DNA of 64,000 nucleotides from Sphingomonas sp. Root710 (lineage in GTDB: Bacteria > Pseudomonadota > Alphaproteobacteria > Sphingomonadales > Sphingomonadaceae), in NCBI RefSeq assembly GCF_001429065.1, contig NZ_LMIB01000012.1:310001-374000 (forward strand). The letters are read 5' to 3'. The notes below the pieces were generated by a model. That model was not told the DNA's origin, made no database searches, and saw nothing but the letters and a program-made list of their open reading frames with translations. The position numbers were made by a program, and so were the translations under genes. Of the stretch, positions 1-9,044 are shown piece by piece. How positions within the stretch are numbered: the stretch's first letter is position 1; every line of letters starts with the position of its first letter.

Positions 1-1034
1 GCCATGAACCCCATCAGCTCGTCGACGCTGATGTCCAGCTTGTTGGCGACGAACTCCTTGTCCTGCGCGATCGTCTCGCGATCATAGGAGGGCTTTTCAA
101 GCTCGGCCAGCGCGTCCTCCCGGCGCATCTGCCCGGTCACGATCAGGCTGGAGAACTGGACACGCCGCACGTCATATCCGAAGCGCTCGGGCAGCCAGTA
201 GCTTTCGTAGAAGCGGGTGAAGCGCGATTCGAAATGCTTCTGCGGATAGGGCTGCCAGCCGAACCGCTCCGCCAGGAACGCCTTGGCCTCCTCCTTGACA
301 TAAGGGACATGGTTGAGGGGGCGCAGCACCTTGATGCGACGGACATAGGGCAGCCACAGCTTGTGCCAGAGGATCGAGGTGACCGGATAGCTGCGCAGCG
401 GGCGCCGGCCGAAGCGGCGATGGATGTCGCGGAGCTGCCAGGAATCCGACTGATAATACATCCACTCGACCGGATTGCGCACGCACTCGGTCGACAGGTT
501 CGCGCCGGTCAGGATCGTGTTCACCCCATGCTCGGTCGCGAATTTGTACATCGTCGCGAAAAAGGCATGGTCCTGCGGAACGTCGATATGCGGCACGCCC
601 GAGCGGAAGAAGGCGAGCTGGAGGTCCTTCATGTCTTCCCAGTTGATGACCTCGGTGAACAGGTCGAGCTTCAGCCCGTCGACCAGCCGCTCGATATTGT
701 TGACCGCGATCTGGGAGTTCCAGCCGGCGTCGACATGGAACACCAGCGGCCGCAACCCCAGCATCTCCTTGGCGACATAGAGCAGATAGGAACTGTCGAT
801 CCCCCCGCTCATGCCGATGATGCAGTCGAAGTCCTTCCCCCGCCCCGCCTTGCGCACCCGCTCCAGCGACCGTTCGAGCTCGGCCCGCCCGCGCTCGTCG
901 GGGTGCCAGTTGGGCAGCGTGTGCTCACGGAAGGTGCGGCAATGATCGCAGACCCCCTCGGCGTCGAAGCTGATCGCGCTGTCGCTGGTGTCCATGACGC
1001 AGGAAGTGCAGATCTGGTAGGCGCGCCCGGTCAT
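1..1034 (-). CDS. N-acetyl sugar amidotransferase, C-terminal end outside window
   Basis: This is an ATP-pyrophosphatase-type enzyme of the WbpG/PseA/LegG family, which converts an acetamido group of a nucleotide-activated sugar into an acetamidino group for surface glycans. The ATG lies at 1034 and 344 codons are visible before the window edge; family members are usually somewhat longer. An N-terminal pair of CxxC motifs (C9/C12 and C29/C32) looks like a zinc knuckle. The PP-loop SGGIDSS is at residues 76-82. It is the last visible gene of the minus-strand polysaccharide operon, 74 nt after the GDP-fucose synthase gene. The family call is strong, but the exact sugar substrate cannot be read from sequence. 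Confidence 0.88.
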   Translation of the reverse strand, partial: MTGRAYQICTSCVMDTSDSAISFDAEGVCDHCRTFREHTLPNWHPDERGRAELERSLERVRKAGRGKDFDCIIGMSGGIDSSYLLYVAKEMLGLRPLVFHVDAGWNSQIAVNNIERLVDGLKLDLFTEVINWEDMKDLQLAFFRSGVPHIDVPQDHAFFATMYKFATEHGVNTILTGANLSTECVRNPVEWMYYQSDSWQLRDIHRRFGRRPLRSYPVTSILWHKLWLPYVRRIKVLRPLNHVPYVKEEAKAFLAERFGWQPYPQKHFESRFTRFYESYWLPERFGYDVRRVQFSSLIVTGQMRREDALAELEKPSYDRETIAQDKEFVANKLDISVDELMGFM

Positions 1035-1108
1035 TGTGCTTCAGGAATTCCCGACAGGAGGAAGGACGTTTGCGATGACGTTACCCGATCGATCGCCATC
1101 ATGGCAGA

Positions 1109-2065
1109 TTATAGATGGCGCGCCTGATTTTGGTGATCGACGAACCAGCGATAGGCATCTTCCAGGCCGTCGCGGATGGCAATAGTGGGCTTCCAGCCGA
1201 GCGACGACAATTTGGAGATGTCGAGCAGCTTGCGCATCGTTCCGTCCGGCCGGCTCTCGTCGAAGCTTATTCGTCCTTGGAAGCCCGTGATGCCGGCAAT
1301 CATCACCGCCAGGTCCCGGATCGAAATGTCTTCGCCCAGGCCGACGTTCAGATGCGAACACATCGGACGGGTGACGGAGCGATATTCCTCCTCTGACAAA
1401 CCGAGCACGAAAAGGCAGGCCTCGGCCATGTCCTGCACGTGAAGAAACTCCCGCCGGGGCGTCCCCGTCCCCCAGACGACGACTTCGTCCGCCTGCCGCG
1501 CCGCTGCCTCGGTGAACCGTCGAATGAGGGCCGGCACCACATGCGAATTCTCGGGATGGAAATTGTCCCCGGGCCCATACAAATTGGTCGGCATCACGCT
1601 GCGGAAATCGGTGCCATATTGGCGGTTATAGCTTTCGCATAATTTTATGCCCGCGATCTTCGCGATAGCATAAGGCTCGTTGGTAGGTTCGAGGGCTCCC
1701 GTCAGAAGCGCCTCCTCTGCCAGCGGTTGAGCCGCCGCGCGTGGATAGATGCAGGAGGACCCCAGAAACAGCAATCTGGACACGCCCGCGGCGAAAGCCT
1801 GATGGATGACATTGCATTCCATCATCAGATTCTGATGGATGAACTCGGCCGGATAGCTGTTGTTCGCGTGAATCCCGCCAACCTTCGCGGCCGCGAGGAT
1901 CACCATGTCAGGTCTCTCCGCCTGCATGAACCCGGCTACCGCGTGACCGTCGGTCAGGTCGAGCTCGGCGTGGGTCCGGGTCAGCACCTCCTGCCCCCGA
2001 TGCTCGAACGCACGTGAGATGGCCGATCCCACCATTCCACCATGACCGGCCACATAAACGCGCAT
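1109..2065 (-). CDS. fcl: GDP-L-fucose synthase
   Basis: This extended short-chain dehydrogenase/reductase performs the epimerase-reductase step that turns GDP-4-keto-6-deoxy-D-mannose into GDP-L-fucose in the cytosol. The 318-aa length is normal for the family. The N-terminal NADP-binding glycine motif is GHGGMVGSA (residues 7-15). The catalytic serine lies in LGSSCIYPR (about 103) and the YxxxK pair is Y132/K136 in PYAIAKIAG. It follows gmd by 2 nt on the same strand, so the two consecutive steps of one pathway are made together. The product probably feeds the adjacent glycosyltransferases. Confidence 0.95.
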   Translation of the reverse strand: MRVYVAGHGGMVGSAISRAFEHRGQEVLTRTHAELDLTDGHAVAGFMQAERPDMVILAAAKVGGIHANNSYPAEFIHQNLMMECNVIHQAFAAGVSRLLFLGSSCIYPRAAAQPLAEEALLTGALEPTNEPYAIAKIAGIKLCESYNRQYGTDFRSVMPTNLYGPGDNFHPENSHVVPALIRRFTEAAARQADEVVVWGTGTPRREFLHVQDMAEACLFVLGLSEEEYRSVTRPMCSHLNVGLGEDISIRDLAVMIAGITGFQGRISFDESRPDGTMRKLLDISKLSSLGWKPTIAIRDGLEDAYRWFVDHQNQARHL

Positions 2066-2067
2066 CG

Positions 2068-3189
2068 TCAGTTCTCGAACGTCATGGATGAACGAAATCC
2101 ATGCGCGCGCAGCAGCGCGTGGCGGCGGGCCTTTTCAAGATCCTCCGCCACCATCTCGGAACACATCTCCCGAGCGGTTGTCTTCGGCTGCCAGCCTAAT
2201 TTCACCCGCGCCTTGCTGGGATCCCCGAGAAGCGTTTCGACTTCCGCAGGCCGAAAATAGCGCGGATCGATCCGGACGATCACATCGCCCGGTCTTACGC
2301 CCGACGCGATCTCACCGTCCACCGCCTCGACGATTCCGACCTCTTCCACCCCTTCTCCCTCGAAGCGCAGTTCGATCCCCAGTTCCTGCGCCGTCCACAG
2401 GGTGAACTGCTTGACCGAATGCTGCTCGCCGGTCGAAATGACATAGTCTTCCGGGCTGTCCTGCTGCAGCATGAGCCACTGCATTTCGACATAGTCCCTT
2501 GCATGGCCCCAGTCGCGCAAGGCGTTCAGGTTTCCGAGGTAAAGGCAGCTTTCGAGGCCCTGGCTGATATTGGCGAGCGCGCGCGTGATCTTGCGGGTGA
2601 CGAAAGTCTCGCCACGGCGGGGGCTCTCATGATTGAACAGGATGCCGTTGCACGCATACATCCCATAGGCTTCGCGATAATTCACCGTCATCCAATAAGC
2701 GAAAAGCTTCGAGACGGCGTAAGGCGATCGGGGATAGAAGGGCGTCGCCTCGGTCTGCGGAACCTGCTGGACGAGCCCGTAGAGTTCGGACGATGATGCC
2801 TGATAAAAGCGGGTACTGCTCTGGAAGCCGAGAAACCGGATCGCCTCCAGCAGCCGCAAAGCCCCCATCGCATCGACGTCCGCCGTATATTCGGGCGCCT
2901 CGAAGCTCACCGCCACATGGCTCTGCGCGGCCAGGTTATAGACTTCGTCCGGTTCGACCTCGCTGAGGATGCGGGTCAGGTTGGATGCGTCGGTCAGATC
3001 GCCATAATGCAGCCGGAGATGCCCGCCCTTCTCGTGCGGATCCTGGTAGAGATGGTCGATACGCTGCGTGTTGAACAACGAGGATCTGCGCTTGATGCCA
3101 TGGACCTCATATCCTTTGGCCAGGAGCAGTTCCGCCAGGTAGGAACCATCCTGCCCGGTTATCCCGGTGATCAAAGCCTTCTTCATCAT
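2068..3189 (-). CDS. gmd: GDP-mannose 4,6-dehydratase
   Basis: This enzyme converts GDP-D-mannose to GDP-4-keto-6-deoxy-D-mannose, the first committed step to GDP-L-fucose and related deoxyhexoses. The 373-aa protein has the NAD(P)-binding motif [12 protein letters not shown] at residues 9-20, the active-site serine stretch ASSSELYG near 131-138, and YxxxK at Y157/K161 in [11 protein letters not shown]. Two methionines open the frame, and either could be the start. It lies directly upstream of fcl. GDP-perosamine or GDP-rhamnose routes also begin with this enzyme, but the adjacent fcl makes fucose the likely product. Confidence 0.95.
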   Translation of the reverse strand: MMKKALITGITGQDGSYLAELLLAKGYEVHGIKRRSSLFNTQRIDHLYQDPHEKGGHLRLHYGDLTDASNLTRILSEVEPDEVYNLAAQSHVAVSFEAPEYTADVDAMGALRLLEAIRFLGFQSSTRFYQASSSELYGLVQQVPQTEATPFYPRSPYAVSKLFAYWMTVNYREAYGMYACNGILFNHESPRRGETFVTRKITRALANISQGLESCLYLGNLNALRDWGHARDYVEMQWLMLQQDSPEDYVISTGEQHSVKQFTLWTAQELGIELRFEGEGVEEVGIVEAVDGEIASGVRPGDVIVRIDPRYFRPAEVETLLGDPSKARVKLGWQPKTTAREMCSEMVAEDLEKARRHALLRAHGFRSSMTFEN

Positions 3190-3222
3190 CGAAAATCGGT
3201 ACCTTCGGTAACTGCTCAGCGT

Positions 3223-4368
3223 CTACGAGCGCGCTCGGACTTTGCCAAGAACGGACTCTATGTACGAGAATGTCAGGTCTGAGCACCGGTCCCATGTGTA
3301 AGCGGTGCTGTTCTTTCTGGCCATGGCGGCGATCTGTTTGGCAACCACATCGCTCGATACGACCTTCTCGATGGAAGACGCGATATCGGCTGAATCGGTG
3401 GGATCGAAATATATCCCGCCGTCGCCCAAGGTTTCCCGGAGACTTTCGAGACGAGAGCAGACAATCGGGATGCCACAGGCCATCGCCTCGAGCAGGGTTA
3501 TGCCGAACGTCTCGCACGATGAGGCGAATATCGCGATATCGGACGCGCGGTAGAGATCGATCATCTCGTCGCGGCCAAGATGGCCGAGCATTCGCACCGA
3601 TCCCTCGCGGGCGGGATCGCGCGCGATCATCGAGCGGATTTCCGCGACATGCGCCGGCTTGCCGCCGCCGACGAGGGTGAGTTCGACGCGATATCCCCGC
3701 GCCTGCAACAGGCCGATCGCCTCTATCACCTTGTCCTGGTTCTTATAGGGCGCGATCGGCGACACATAGAGGCACCGGATGACCCCGCCCTCACGCGGAA
3801 TAGCGGGCCTGGCCACCGCCCCCGCCTGCCGATACCGCTCGTCAAAGCCGTGCGCTATGACCGTGGTGTCGGCTAGGGCGCCCGTATATCGGCCGATCGT
3901 CTGCCGTGCGTGCTCGGTTAGAAATATCACACCGTCCGATCGCCTCATGCGCGCTACCTGGACGCGCCCGATCGCCCATAGCCGCAACTTCTCATAACCG
4001 AAGGAGAAGCGCTGCGGGATGCCCGCCTCGAACGAGAGCATGTCCTGGCTCAGGGCAACCGACGGTCTGAAATCGCATAAGCTTGCGGCATCGAGCGTGA
4101 ACATTATGTCACAGCCGTAACGTCGCGCTTCTACCCCCAGCACGAACCTCTGCCAGAACAGTTGAAACAGAAGGGGAGCGTTCAGGAGCCTGGACCTGTG
4201 CCGGATAATATGGGCCGAGGGCTCGATCTGATCGAGCAGTTCGTCATAGGACCAGATGTGCAATTCGATATCCGGCCGGTCGGCCTTGGCGAAACTGCGC
4301 AGAATCCCGAGCAGATGACCGATGCCGCCGCCCGACCTGATCCGGGAAGCGTCGATGCCGATCTTCAT
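3223..4368 (-). CDS. Glycosyltransferase, GT4-like (GT-B fold)
   Basis: This 381-aa cytoplasmic or membrane-associated glycosyltransferase probably adds one sugar to the lipid-linked repeat unit. The N-terminus IGIDASRI carries the small-residue loop typical of GT-B enzymes. The C-terminal half holds the family 1/4 signature: YRASDIAIFASSCETFGI followed by LLEAMACGIPIVCSR, which contains the E-x7-E pair contacting the donor nucleotide. The first four bases of this gene overlap the end of the upstream glycosyltransferase (ATGA at 4365-4368), so translation is probably coupled. Donor and acceptor sugars cannot be inferred. Confidence 0.85.
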   Translation of the reverse strand: MKIGIDASRIRSGGGIGHLLGILRSFAKADRPDIELHIWSYDELLDQIEPSAHIIRHRSRLLNAPLLFQLFWQRFVLGVEARRYGCDIMFTLDAASLCDFRPSVALSQDMLSFEAGIPQRFSFGYEKLRLWAIGRVQVARMRRSDGVIFLTEHARQTIGRYTGALADTTVIAHGFDERYRQAGAVARPAIPREGGVIRCLYVSPIAPYKNQDKVIEAIGLLQARGYRVELTLVGGGKPAHVAEIRSMIARDPAREGSVRMLGHLGRDEMIDLYRASDIAIFASSCETFGITLLEAMACGIPIVCSRLESLRETLGDGGIYFDPTDSADIASSIEKVVSSDVVAKQIAAMARKNSTAYTWDRCSDLTFSYIESVLGKVRARS

Positions 4369-5441
4369 GGATTCGCCTGCCGGAAAACTGTGCCCGGCTT
4401 GCGCCTTGCCAGAGACAGGAAGCTCTGCGCGGACATTTCGGGATTGATCGCCATCGCGAGTTCGGTGCTCCGCTTCCCCATGGCCTGTCGCTCCCCCTCG
4501 GAACTAAGCTCCATCCGGCGCATCGCAACCGCGAGATCCGCCGGATCCGCATTGCGTACCCGAAAACCGTTATAGCCGGGAATAAGCAATTGCGGCGCCG
4601 CACCAACGCCTTCCGACAGAATCAGCGGCAGACCCGCAGCCGCGAATTCGTGCACCACCACACCCCATTGGTCCAGCCGGCTGGGGAGGATGAATGCTCC
4701 AGCGCGCTCGGCCAAACCGGCAAGCGCATCCTGATCGCTGAAGCCAACATGGTGTATATCCGGGCACCGTGCAACGCGCTCAGCAAGCTCGCCGCTGCCG
4801 ACGCAGGTGAGCGTCCACGCTCCCCCCAGCTCCTTGCGATAGATGTCATAGGCGTCCAGCAGGACGTCGACCCCCTTCACCCGTCGCAACGCCCCGACAT
4901 ACAGGAATCCCGTCGTCGCACGCGCGAGACGCCGTTCCGGCACCGCGCCGAAGAGCCGGGTGTCAGCACTCAACAGGTGAAAGATGATCTCATCGTCCCG
5001 GAAACCGAGCCGCTGCGCAAAGGCATATTGTCGCGGCCCGGCGACCCACGCGTGAGAAAAGAACAGCGGCCTGAGGACGAAGCGGGACAGAAGCGCCCCT
5101 GCGCGCTGCCGCAACCTGCCAAGCCACTGATCGTCGAAACCGACGACGACCGGCGTTCCGCTTCGGCGCAGCGCCATTGCCGCAGGGAGATATCCCAGAT
5201 CCTGCCACCCGGCGATGTAGACGATGTCGGGACGCAGGGCCCGCGCCATATCCGTGATCGCCCGTGTTGAAAAACTCTCCCGGTCGTAAGTGGTTACCGG
5301 GAGCGACGACGGAAGTTGGTAGGGTGTGATATTTCTTCTGGTCCACCGCATCACATGCAGCTCGCAACCTGCTGCCAGGAAACTCCGGAATACCGGAACG
5401 TGATAGGGCATGATTTCGCTATGGAGGTACAGGATCCTCAA
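4365..5441 (-). CDS. Glycosyltransferase, GT4-like (TTG start preferred)
   Basis: This GT-B fold glycosyltransferase has 358 aa from the preferred start. The C-terminal donor-binding stretch FILPSRLDQWGVVVHEFAAA and GLPLILSE are typical of family 4. The frame is open up to an ATG at 5519, but that would overlap the polymerase gene by 82 nt. A TTG at 5441 overlaps the polymerase stop as TTGA, has AGGCGG about 8 nt upstream, and starts the protein with RILYLHSEIMPYHVPVF, the usual first beta strand and glycine-free loop of such enzymes. I therefore prefer 5441. The donor sugar is unknown. Confidence 0.8.
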   Translation of the reverse strand: MRILYLHSEIMPYHVPVFRSFLAAGCELHVMRWTRRNITPYQLPSSLPVTTYDRESFSTRAITDMARALRPDIVYIAGWQDLGYLPAAMALRRSGTPVVVGFDDQWLGRLRQRAGALLSRFVLRPLFFSHAWVAGPRQYAFAQRLGFRDDEIIFHLLSADTRLFGAVPERRLARATTGFLYVGALRRVKGVDVLLDAYDIYRKELGGAWTLTCVGSGELAERVARCPDIHHVGFSDQDALAGLAERAGAFILPSRLDQWGVVVHEFAAAGLPLILSEGVGAAPQLLIPGYNGFRVRNADPADLAVAMRRMELSSEGERQAMGKRSTELAMAINPEMSAQSFLSLARRKPGTVFRQANP

Positions 5442-6643
5442 TTTTGCATCCGCCTGCGGGCAGACAATGTTTCTGCAAACAGAACCGGCATCAATGCCAC
5501 CGACAACATGAAGGACCAATATAATGAGTATATATAGGGCCTTTGCAAGATAAGGATCAGCAGAGTTAACGGAATTGCCCAGCCAATTTTCCTATTCTTG
5601 AAGCATAAAAATAAAAGCATACAACATATCAGGAAATATGGAATCCATACAAATATACCTGATGCAAAAAGGATACTGAAAGGATTAGAACTCATATCCA
5701 AATCAAAACGACCATAGGACGTCAGGTATCCCTTTTTAATTATATTCCAGTCCAGGTAATAAAAGAAATTTTCGAGCTGGTTCGATCTGTTATCTCCGGC
5801 GAACTTTCCGTCCTCCATGCGGAATCGTGAAAGAACAGTCTCGGAAAATATATCTCGGGCGGTAGGAATAGCCAACAATGCTATCGTAGCCAGAAAAGCC
5901 ACGGCAAAAGCGACAAATCGCTTACCCCTTACGAAAAAGGCGGAAGTCCAAAAAATAACTAAAGCTATGAAAGCCATGACAGAGAGAGTCACAAGATTAG
6001 CCAACAATATAAGCTGGGTCTTAGAACTATTTTTCCCATATATATCATTAATTATAGCGACGATTATCGAAAACATCGCCAGAGCACCCGGCTCATCGAA
6101 TATTCCCGAAGGTCTTATAAGCCCATCCTGCACGCTATTTGTAAAGGACGTGAGATAGAATGGCATCTCCTTGTCCGTTTCCAGGTTCATCGCGGCAAAA
6201 ATCGCCCCGCCACCCAAGAGAGCATATATAAGTGCTATCCAGGCACCTGCGAGAATGCAGAATGTAATGATGTTCAGAGCTCTGACGGCTTGCTCGGAAT
6301 AAATATACCGCCGGCTATAATATACCGCTATCACCGAAGCACTGCCGACGATACCGATCATGATCTGATGATAGGCCCCAGAAATGATCGTTCCCAGAAT
6401 GCCGAACGCGAAATAAAGGAGCGCGATCGCGAGTGGCCGGTAGCTATGGGTCTGCTCACGTTCACCGATGAAGCATATTGCGAGCAATCCGACGAACGAC
6501 GCGACATAGACATATTTGATGTCCCAGTTCAGCAGGCCATGCAGCGGATGCGACGTTGGGGCCAATATGCAGAGAACGGCCAGCACCGACAGGACCATCC
6601 GATTGATCCCCCTGGTGCGGGACTGAAGGGAAGTCTGGCTCAT
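5438..6643 (-). CDS. Wzy-like O-antigen/exopolysaccharide polymerase
   Basis: This 401-aa inner membrane protein consists almost wholly of hydrophobic segments, about ten to eleven of them. A large polar loop lies near residues 275-310 (the stretch around ETVLSRFRMEDGKFAGDNRSNQLENF, given here only by position). Size, topology and setting among glycosyltransferases fit a Wzy polymerase or O-antigen ligase-like protein. Sequence conservation in this family is too low for a firm name. The gene is clearly AT-richer than its neighbours, with many A/T third positions, as is common for horizontally exchanged polymerase genes. Its start overlaps the upstream acyltransferase stop as ATGA. Confidence 0.75.
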   Translation of the reverse strand: MSQTSLQSRTRGINRMVLSVLAVLCILAPTSHPLHGLLNWDIKYVYVASFVGLLAICFIGEREQTHSYRPLAIALLYFAFGILGTIISGAYHQIMIGIVGSASVIAVYYSRRYIYSEQAVRALNIITFCILAGAWIALIYALLGGGAIFAAMNLETDKEMPFYLTSFTNSVQDGLIRPSGIFDEPGALAMFSIIVAIINDIYGKNSSKTQLILLANLVTLSVMAFIALVIFWTSAFFVRGKRFVAFAVAFLATIALLAIPTARDIFSETVLSRFRMEDGKFAGDNRSNQLENFFYYLDWNIIKKGYLTSYGRFDLDMSSNPFSILFASGIFVWIPYFLICCMLLFLCFKNRKIGWAIPLTLLILILQRPYIYSLYWSFMLSVALMPVLFAETLSARRRMQN

Positions 6644-7266
6644 TTGAATTGTTTCACAACCTTGGCAGGACAGCCGGCTAAAAGAGAGTTGGGCGGGTAA
6701 CGGCCACGCTTTACCAGACTCCCTGCAGCCACCAAGCTCCCGCTACCGATGACCGCCCCGGCAATGATCGTGGCGCCGGTGCCGATCCATGTGCCCGATC
6801 CGATCCGGATCACCCCCTCGCTCGGCGCGCCGGCACGGCGGGAGTCATCGCCCATGAGGTGGCTTCCTGCGTGGATGGTGACGCGCGGCGCAATGTCGCA
6901 ACGACAGCCAATGGCAATGTCACCACCCGTTATCAAAACCTCATCCCCCACGAACGTGTCGCGCCCAATCTTGATCTTCCCGTGGTTGAGGAATGCCGAG
7001 TGCATGATGTTGGCAGACATGTGCACCCGATGCCCCATCGCGTTGTGGAAGCGATTACGCAATGTCCTGAAAGGCGCGCCACTGAAAAGGGTCAAGACCA
7101 GACGGGACTGGCTTCGCAGATAGGATTTCAAACGCGGAAAGAATGTCATTCGAAGTCCATTGCCGCCCGGGGCCTGGCCGATGTTCGCCAACAGATGATG
7201 CCCCAGCCCCGTCGGTCCCTTTTTGCCCTGCGATAACGGCCTAGCATTCAGGGCCATTCGTACCAA
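6640..7266 (-). CDS. Hexapeptide-repeat acyltransferase (WcaF-like)
   Basis: This is a left-handed beta-helix O-acyltransferase of the LbH family, probably acetylating a sugar of the surface polysaccharide. Imperfect hexapeptide repeats run from about residue 95 to the end, including IKIGRDTFVGDEVLI, IGSGTWIGTGATI and IAGAVIGSGSLVAAG, closing with LAGCPAKVVKQF, the usual C-terminal signature. The frame opens at 7266 with 208 aa. A second ATG at 7149 would give 169 aa and removes an N-terminal stretch without recognisable features, so the true start is uncertain. It is the first gene of the minus-strand glycan operon. Confidence 0.82.
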   Translation of the reverse strand: MVRMALNARPLSQGKKGPTGLGHHLLANIGQAPGGNGLRMTFFPRLKSYLRSQSRLVLTLFSGAPFRTLRNRFHNAMGHRVHMSANIMHSAFLNHGKIKIGRDTFVGDEVLITGGDIAIGCRCDIAPRVTIHAGSHLMGDDSRRAGAPSEGVIRIGSGTWIGTGATIIAGAVIGSGSLVAAGSLVKRGRYPPNSLLAGCPAKVVKQFK

Positions 7267-7613
7267 TGCCTATCTTGATGAAACGCGCGCTTGGCTGGGT
7301 ATGGAGGTCAACGGGGGCGGTCAACCAGGGCGGATCGACATTCGGTTCTGACCGAGCCGGAAATGCCAGTCTTCGGTGACCCCGCGCGCAGCGTACTCCG
7401 CCCGGCCGAGGGGTTGCTCTGGGAAGTGCGCTGGCAAGAAGGACTGCGCAGCGCGGGCTGTGGTTGTCCGTGCCAGCAGGCCGTCGCTGCCGGCGTGCTT
7501 CCCACAGCAATCACGGCCATCAATCTATGTGACGACCGGCCCAAATGTACGTGAGCAACGGAAGCACCGGAAACCGCATTTGCAGGCCGGCATGAGCTGA
7601 ACGTCGACCCGCC
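7267..7613. other. Intergenic region with inverted short repeats
   Basis: No convincing gene lies in these 347 bases. Near each end is a copy of a short degenerate repeat in opposite orientation: AGGGCGGATCGACATTCGG at 7327-7345, and the reverse complement of TAGGGCGGGTCGACGTTCAG close to 7600-7618. The promoter of the acyltransferase operon should also lie here, but no clear hexamers stand out. Confidence 0.5.
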
Positions 7614-7618
7614 CTAAT
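7327..7618. repeat. Short degenerate repeat, two inverted copies; third copy near 12007
   Basis: The sequence AGGGCGG(A/G)TCGAC(A/G)TTC(A/G)G occurs at about 7327-7345 on the plus strand and at about 7600-7618 on the minus strand. A related copy, AGGGCGGATCGGCACTCGG, starts near 12007, and its following bases (CGAGCCGAAA) also resemble those after 7345. The arrangement could be a small non-autonomous element with imperfect inverted ends, or two insertions of the same intergenic repeat. The extent was judged by eye. Confidence 0.4.
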
Positions 7619-8138
7619 ATGGTCTTTCACCCAAAATATTTCCGCCCTCGCTGTAGCGGCAGACGAAGAATTCGTCTTTCCGTCCCCGCCGTAAGGCACA
7701 GCCGACCGCCTTGCTCGAAGCCCATACCATCTGCGTGTAGTGACCGACATCCTCCAGGTCGCCGGTCCGGCTATTGTCGGGGAAAACGCCATATTTGAAG
7801 TTGCGCTTTTCCTTCAGCCACAGCTTCGACATATCATCCGCGGAAAAGGCTCCGGCGGTGCCCGCCCACAAATTTTCGCCCTGCGGTGAGATGTCCGCTG
7901 GATCATCGGGGGAATGGACCAGATATCCGAGCCGGGCCAGATGCCTGGCCCAGCGATCCGCATCCGCTGCAAGCCGCCTGTCCCATTTGAGGGGCCCGAT
8001 CCCGAGACGTGCCCGCTCGAAATTATGAATGGCAAGCGTGCGCTGTTCGAGTGCCTGGACCCTGCCGATGCTTCCCATGGTCAGCACGGCAATGGCCGGC
8101 AACGCGAGGGCCCGCACTAAGCGACATGCATCCGGCAT
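7614..8138 (-). CDS. Secreted CAP-domain (SCP/PR1-like) protein
   Basis: This 174-aa protein begins with a signal peptide (basic start, then LALPAIAVLTMGSIGRVQA). It is otherwise one CAP domain of the cysteine-rich secretory protein/PR-1 type. Visible signatures are HNFERARLGIGPLKWD, the HSP(D) motif, GENLW, and the C-terminal GHYTQMVW followed by VGC and FVCRYSEGGN. The conserved His and Glu residues that form the CAP cavity are present. It is probably exported to the periplasm or outside. Bacterial CAP proteins have no settled general function; roles in binding small ligands or in proteolysis have been proposed. It appears to be monocistronic. Confidence 0.88.
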   Translation of the reverse strand: MPDACRLVRALALPAIAVLTMGSIGRVQALEQRTLAIHNFERARLGIGPLKWDRRLAADADRWARHLARLGYLVHSPDDPADISPQGENLWAGTAGAFSADDMSKLWLKEKRNFKYGVFPDNSRTGDLEDVGHYTQMVWASSKAVGCALRRGRKDEFFVCRYSEGGNILGERPY

Positions 8139-8337
8139 AACCTGCTCTTCTCGGCCCCCCCGATCAGAGTTTGGCGGTTATCGCTGTCGCGCACTTAATA
8201 CGGCACCGTAACGCTCATCTTAAGCGCGGATTTCTACCTAGCTGGCCACAAGGCGCTTCATCCTGTGGAGCCCGCGATCGACGATTGGAGGAACAGCTGG
8301 ATCCGCCTGTCCTCCGGAAAGGGAGGATCCACCCCAC

Positions 8338-8396
8338 CAAATCCTCCTTACGCGAAGCATGGGGAGGGGAACATGCAAAGCATGGTGGAGGGGTAT
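8338..8396. repeat. REP-like palindromic repeat, copy 1
   Basis: The segment has an inverted CCTCC/GGAGG arrangement with the core AGCATGGGGAGG followed by GCATGGTGGAGGGGTAT. Copy 2 at 11822-11883 matches it over nearly the full length. A shorter inverted fragment, CCTCCCCATGCGAAGG, lies near 14747. Such elements are common in intergenic DNA of this group. Confidence 0.6.
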
Positions 8397-8866
8397 CAAC
8401 GGCTTTCGCTTTGGCTCCCGCGCTGCCTTTGACTGGCTCGCGCATCCGCCGACTGAGTATCGTGTTCCCCAGGATTCGGGAAATGTCGCCACCAGCCATC
8501 GCGAGCCGTTCTTGTCGCCTGGCTCTGGCGGACCGCCATCCGGCGCATCGTCAATCGGGCATCGGGATAGCCCGGGCGTCGGATGCGGCCTTCGAACAGA
8601 TCCGGAGTGATGGCGTGCGCGACGCAATCGGCGTGATAGACATCCGCGCCGATGCCGAAGATGCTCGTCGTCGTGTCATCCCGGCTGTGCCGCGCGATAT
8701 CGAGTCTGGCGCGCAATTCGATGCCCGCCATGCTCCATTGGCCCATATAGGCGAAGCTGCTGTCGCCGCCGCCGAGCAGCCCCTCGCCGATATGAACCAC
8801 GCCGCCCCGCGTTTCGCCATCCGGGCAACCGAACGTGCCGAACCGCAATGACCACAAGCCCGTCAT
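8396..8866 (-). CDS. GrlR-like small regulatory-type protein
   Basis: The core MTGLWSLRFGTFG, then GGVVHIGEGLLGGGDSSFAYMGQW and a C-terminal LTMRRM, matches the GrlR family. That family is named after a negative regulator of type III secretion but is widespread in bacteria without such systems, where its function is unknown. Starting at 8866 gives 156 aa. The same frame is open up to 9022 (208 aa), with an ATG at 8992 preceded by GTGGAACAG, so the start is uncertain. The last 35 or so residues lie beyond the family domain and run up to repeat copy 1. That tail is low in character and may have been acquired through loss of the original stop. Confidence 0.6.
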   Translation of the reverse strand: MTGLWSLRFGTFGCPDGETRGGVVHIGEGLLGGGDSSFAYMGQWSMAGIELRARLDIARHSRDDTTTSIFGIGADVYHADCVAHAITPDLFEGRIRRPGYPDARLTMRRMAVRQSQATRTARDGWWRHFPNPGEHDTQSADARASQRQRGSQSESR

Positions 8867-9044
8867 CTCCCCCGCCGTTATATCGACCGGCGCACCACCG
8901 ACGACAGGCGGGCGGCCCATCGGGCGGCCGAAGGCGTCCAGCGGAAACCGGCTCGCGCCATCCAGTGCCTCGACATGTCCAAACGCGGTCATCTGTTCCA
9001 CTTTCATCTCCATTGAAGGCATAAGAGGCAGACTGGGACTCCGT

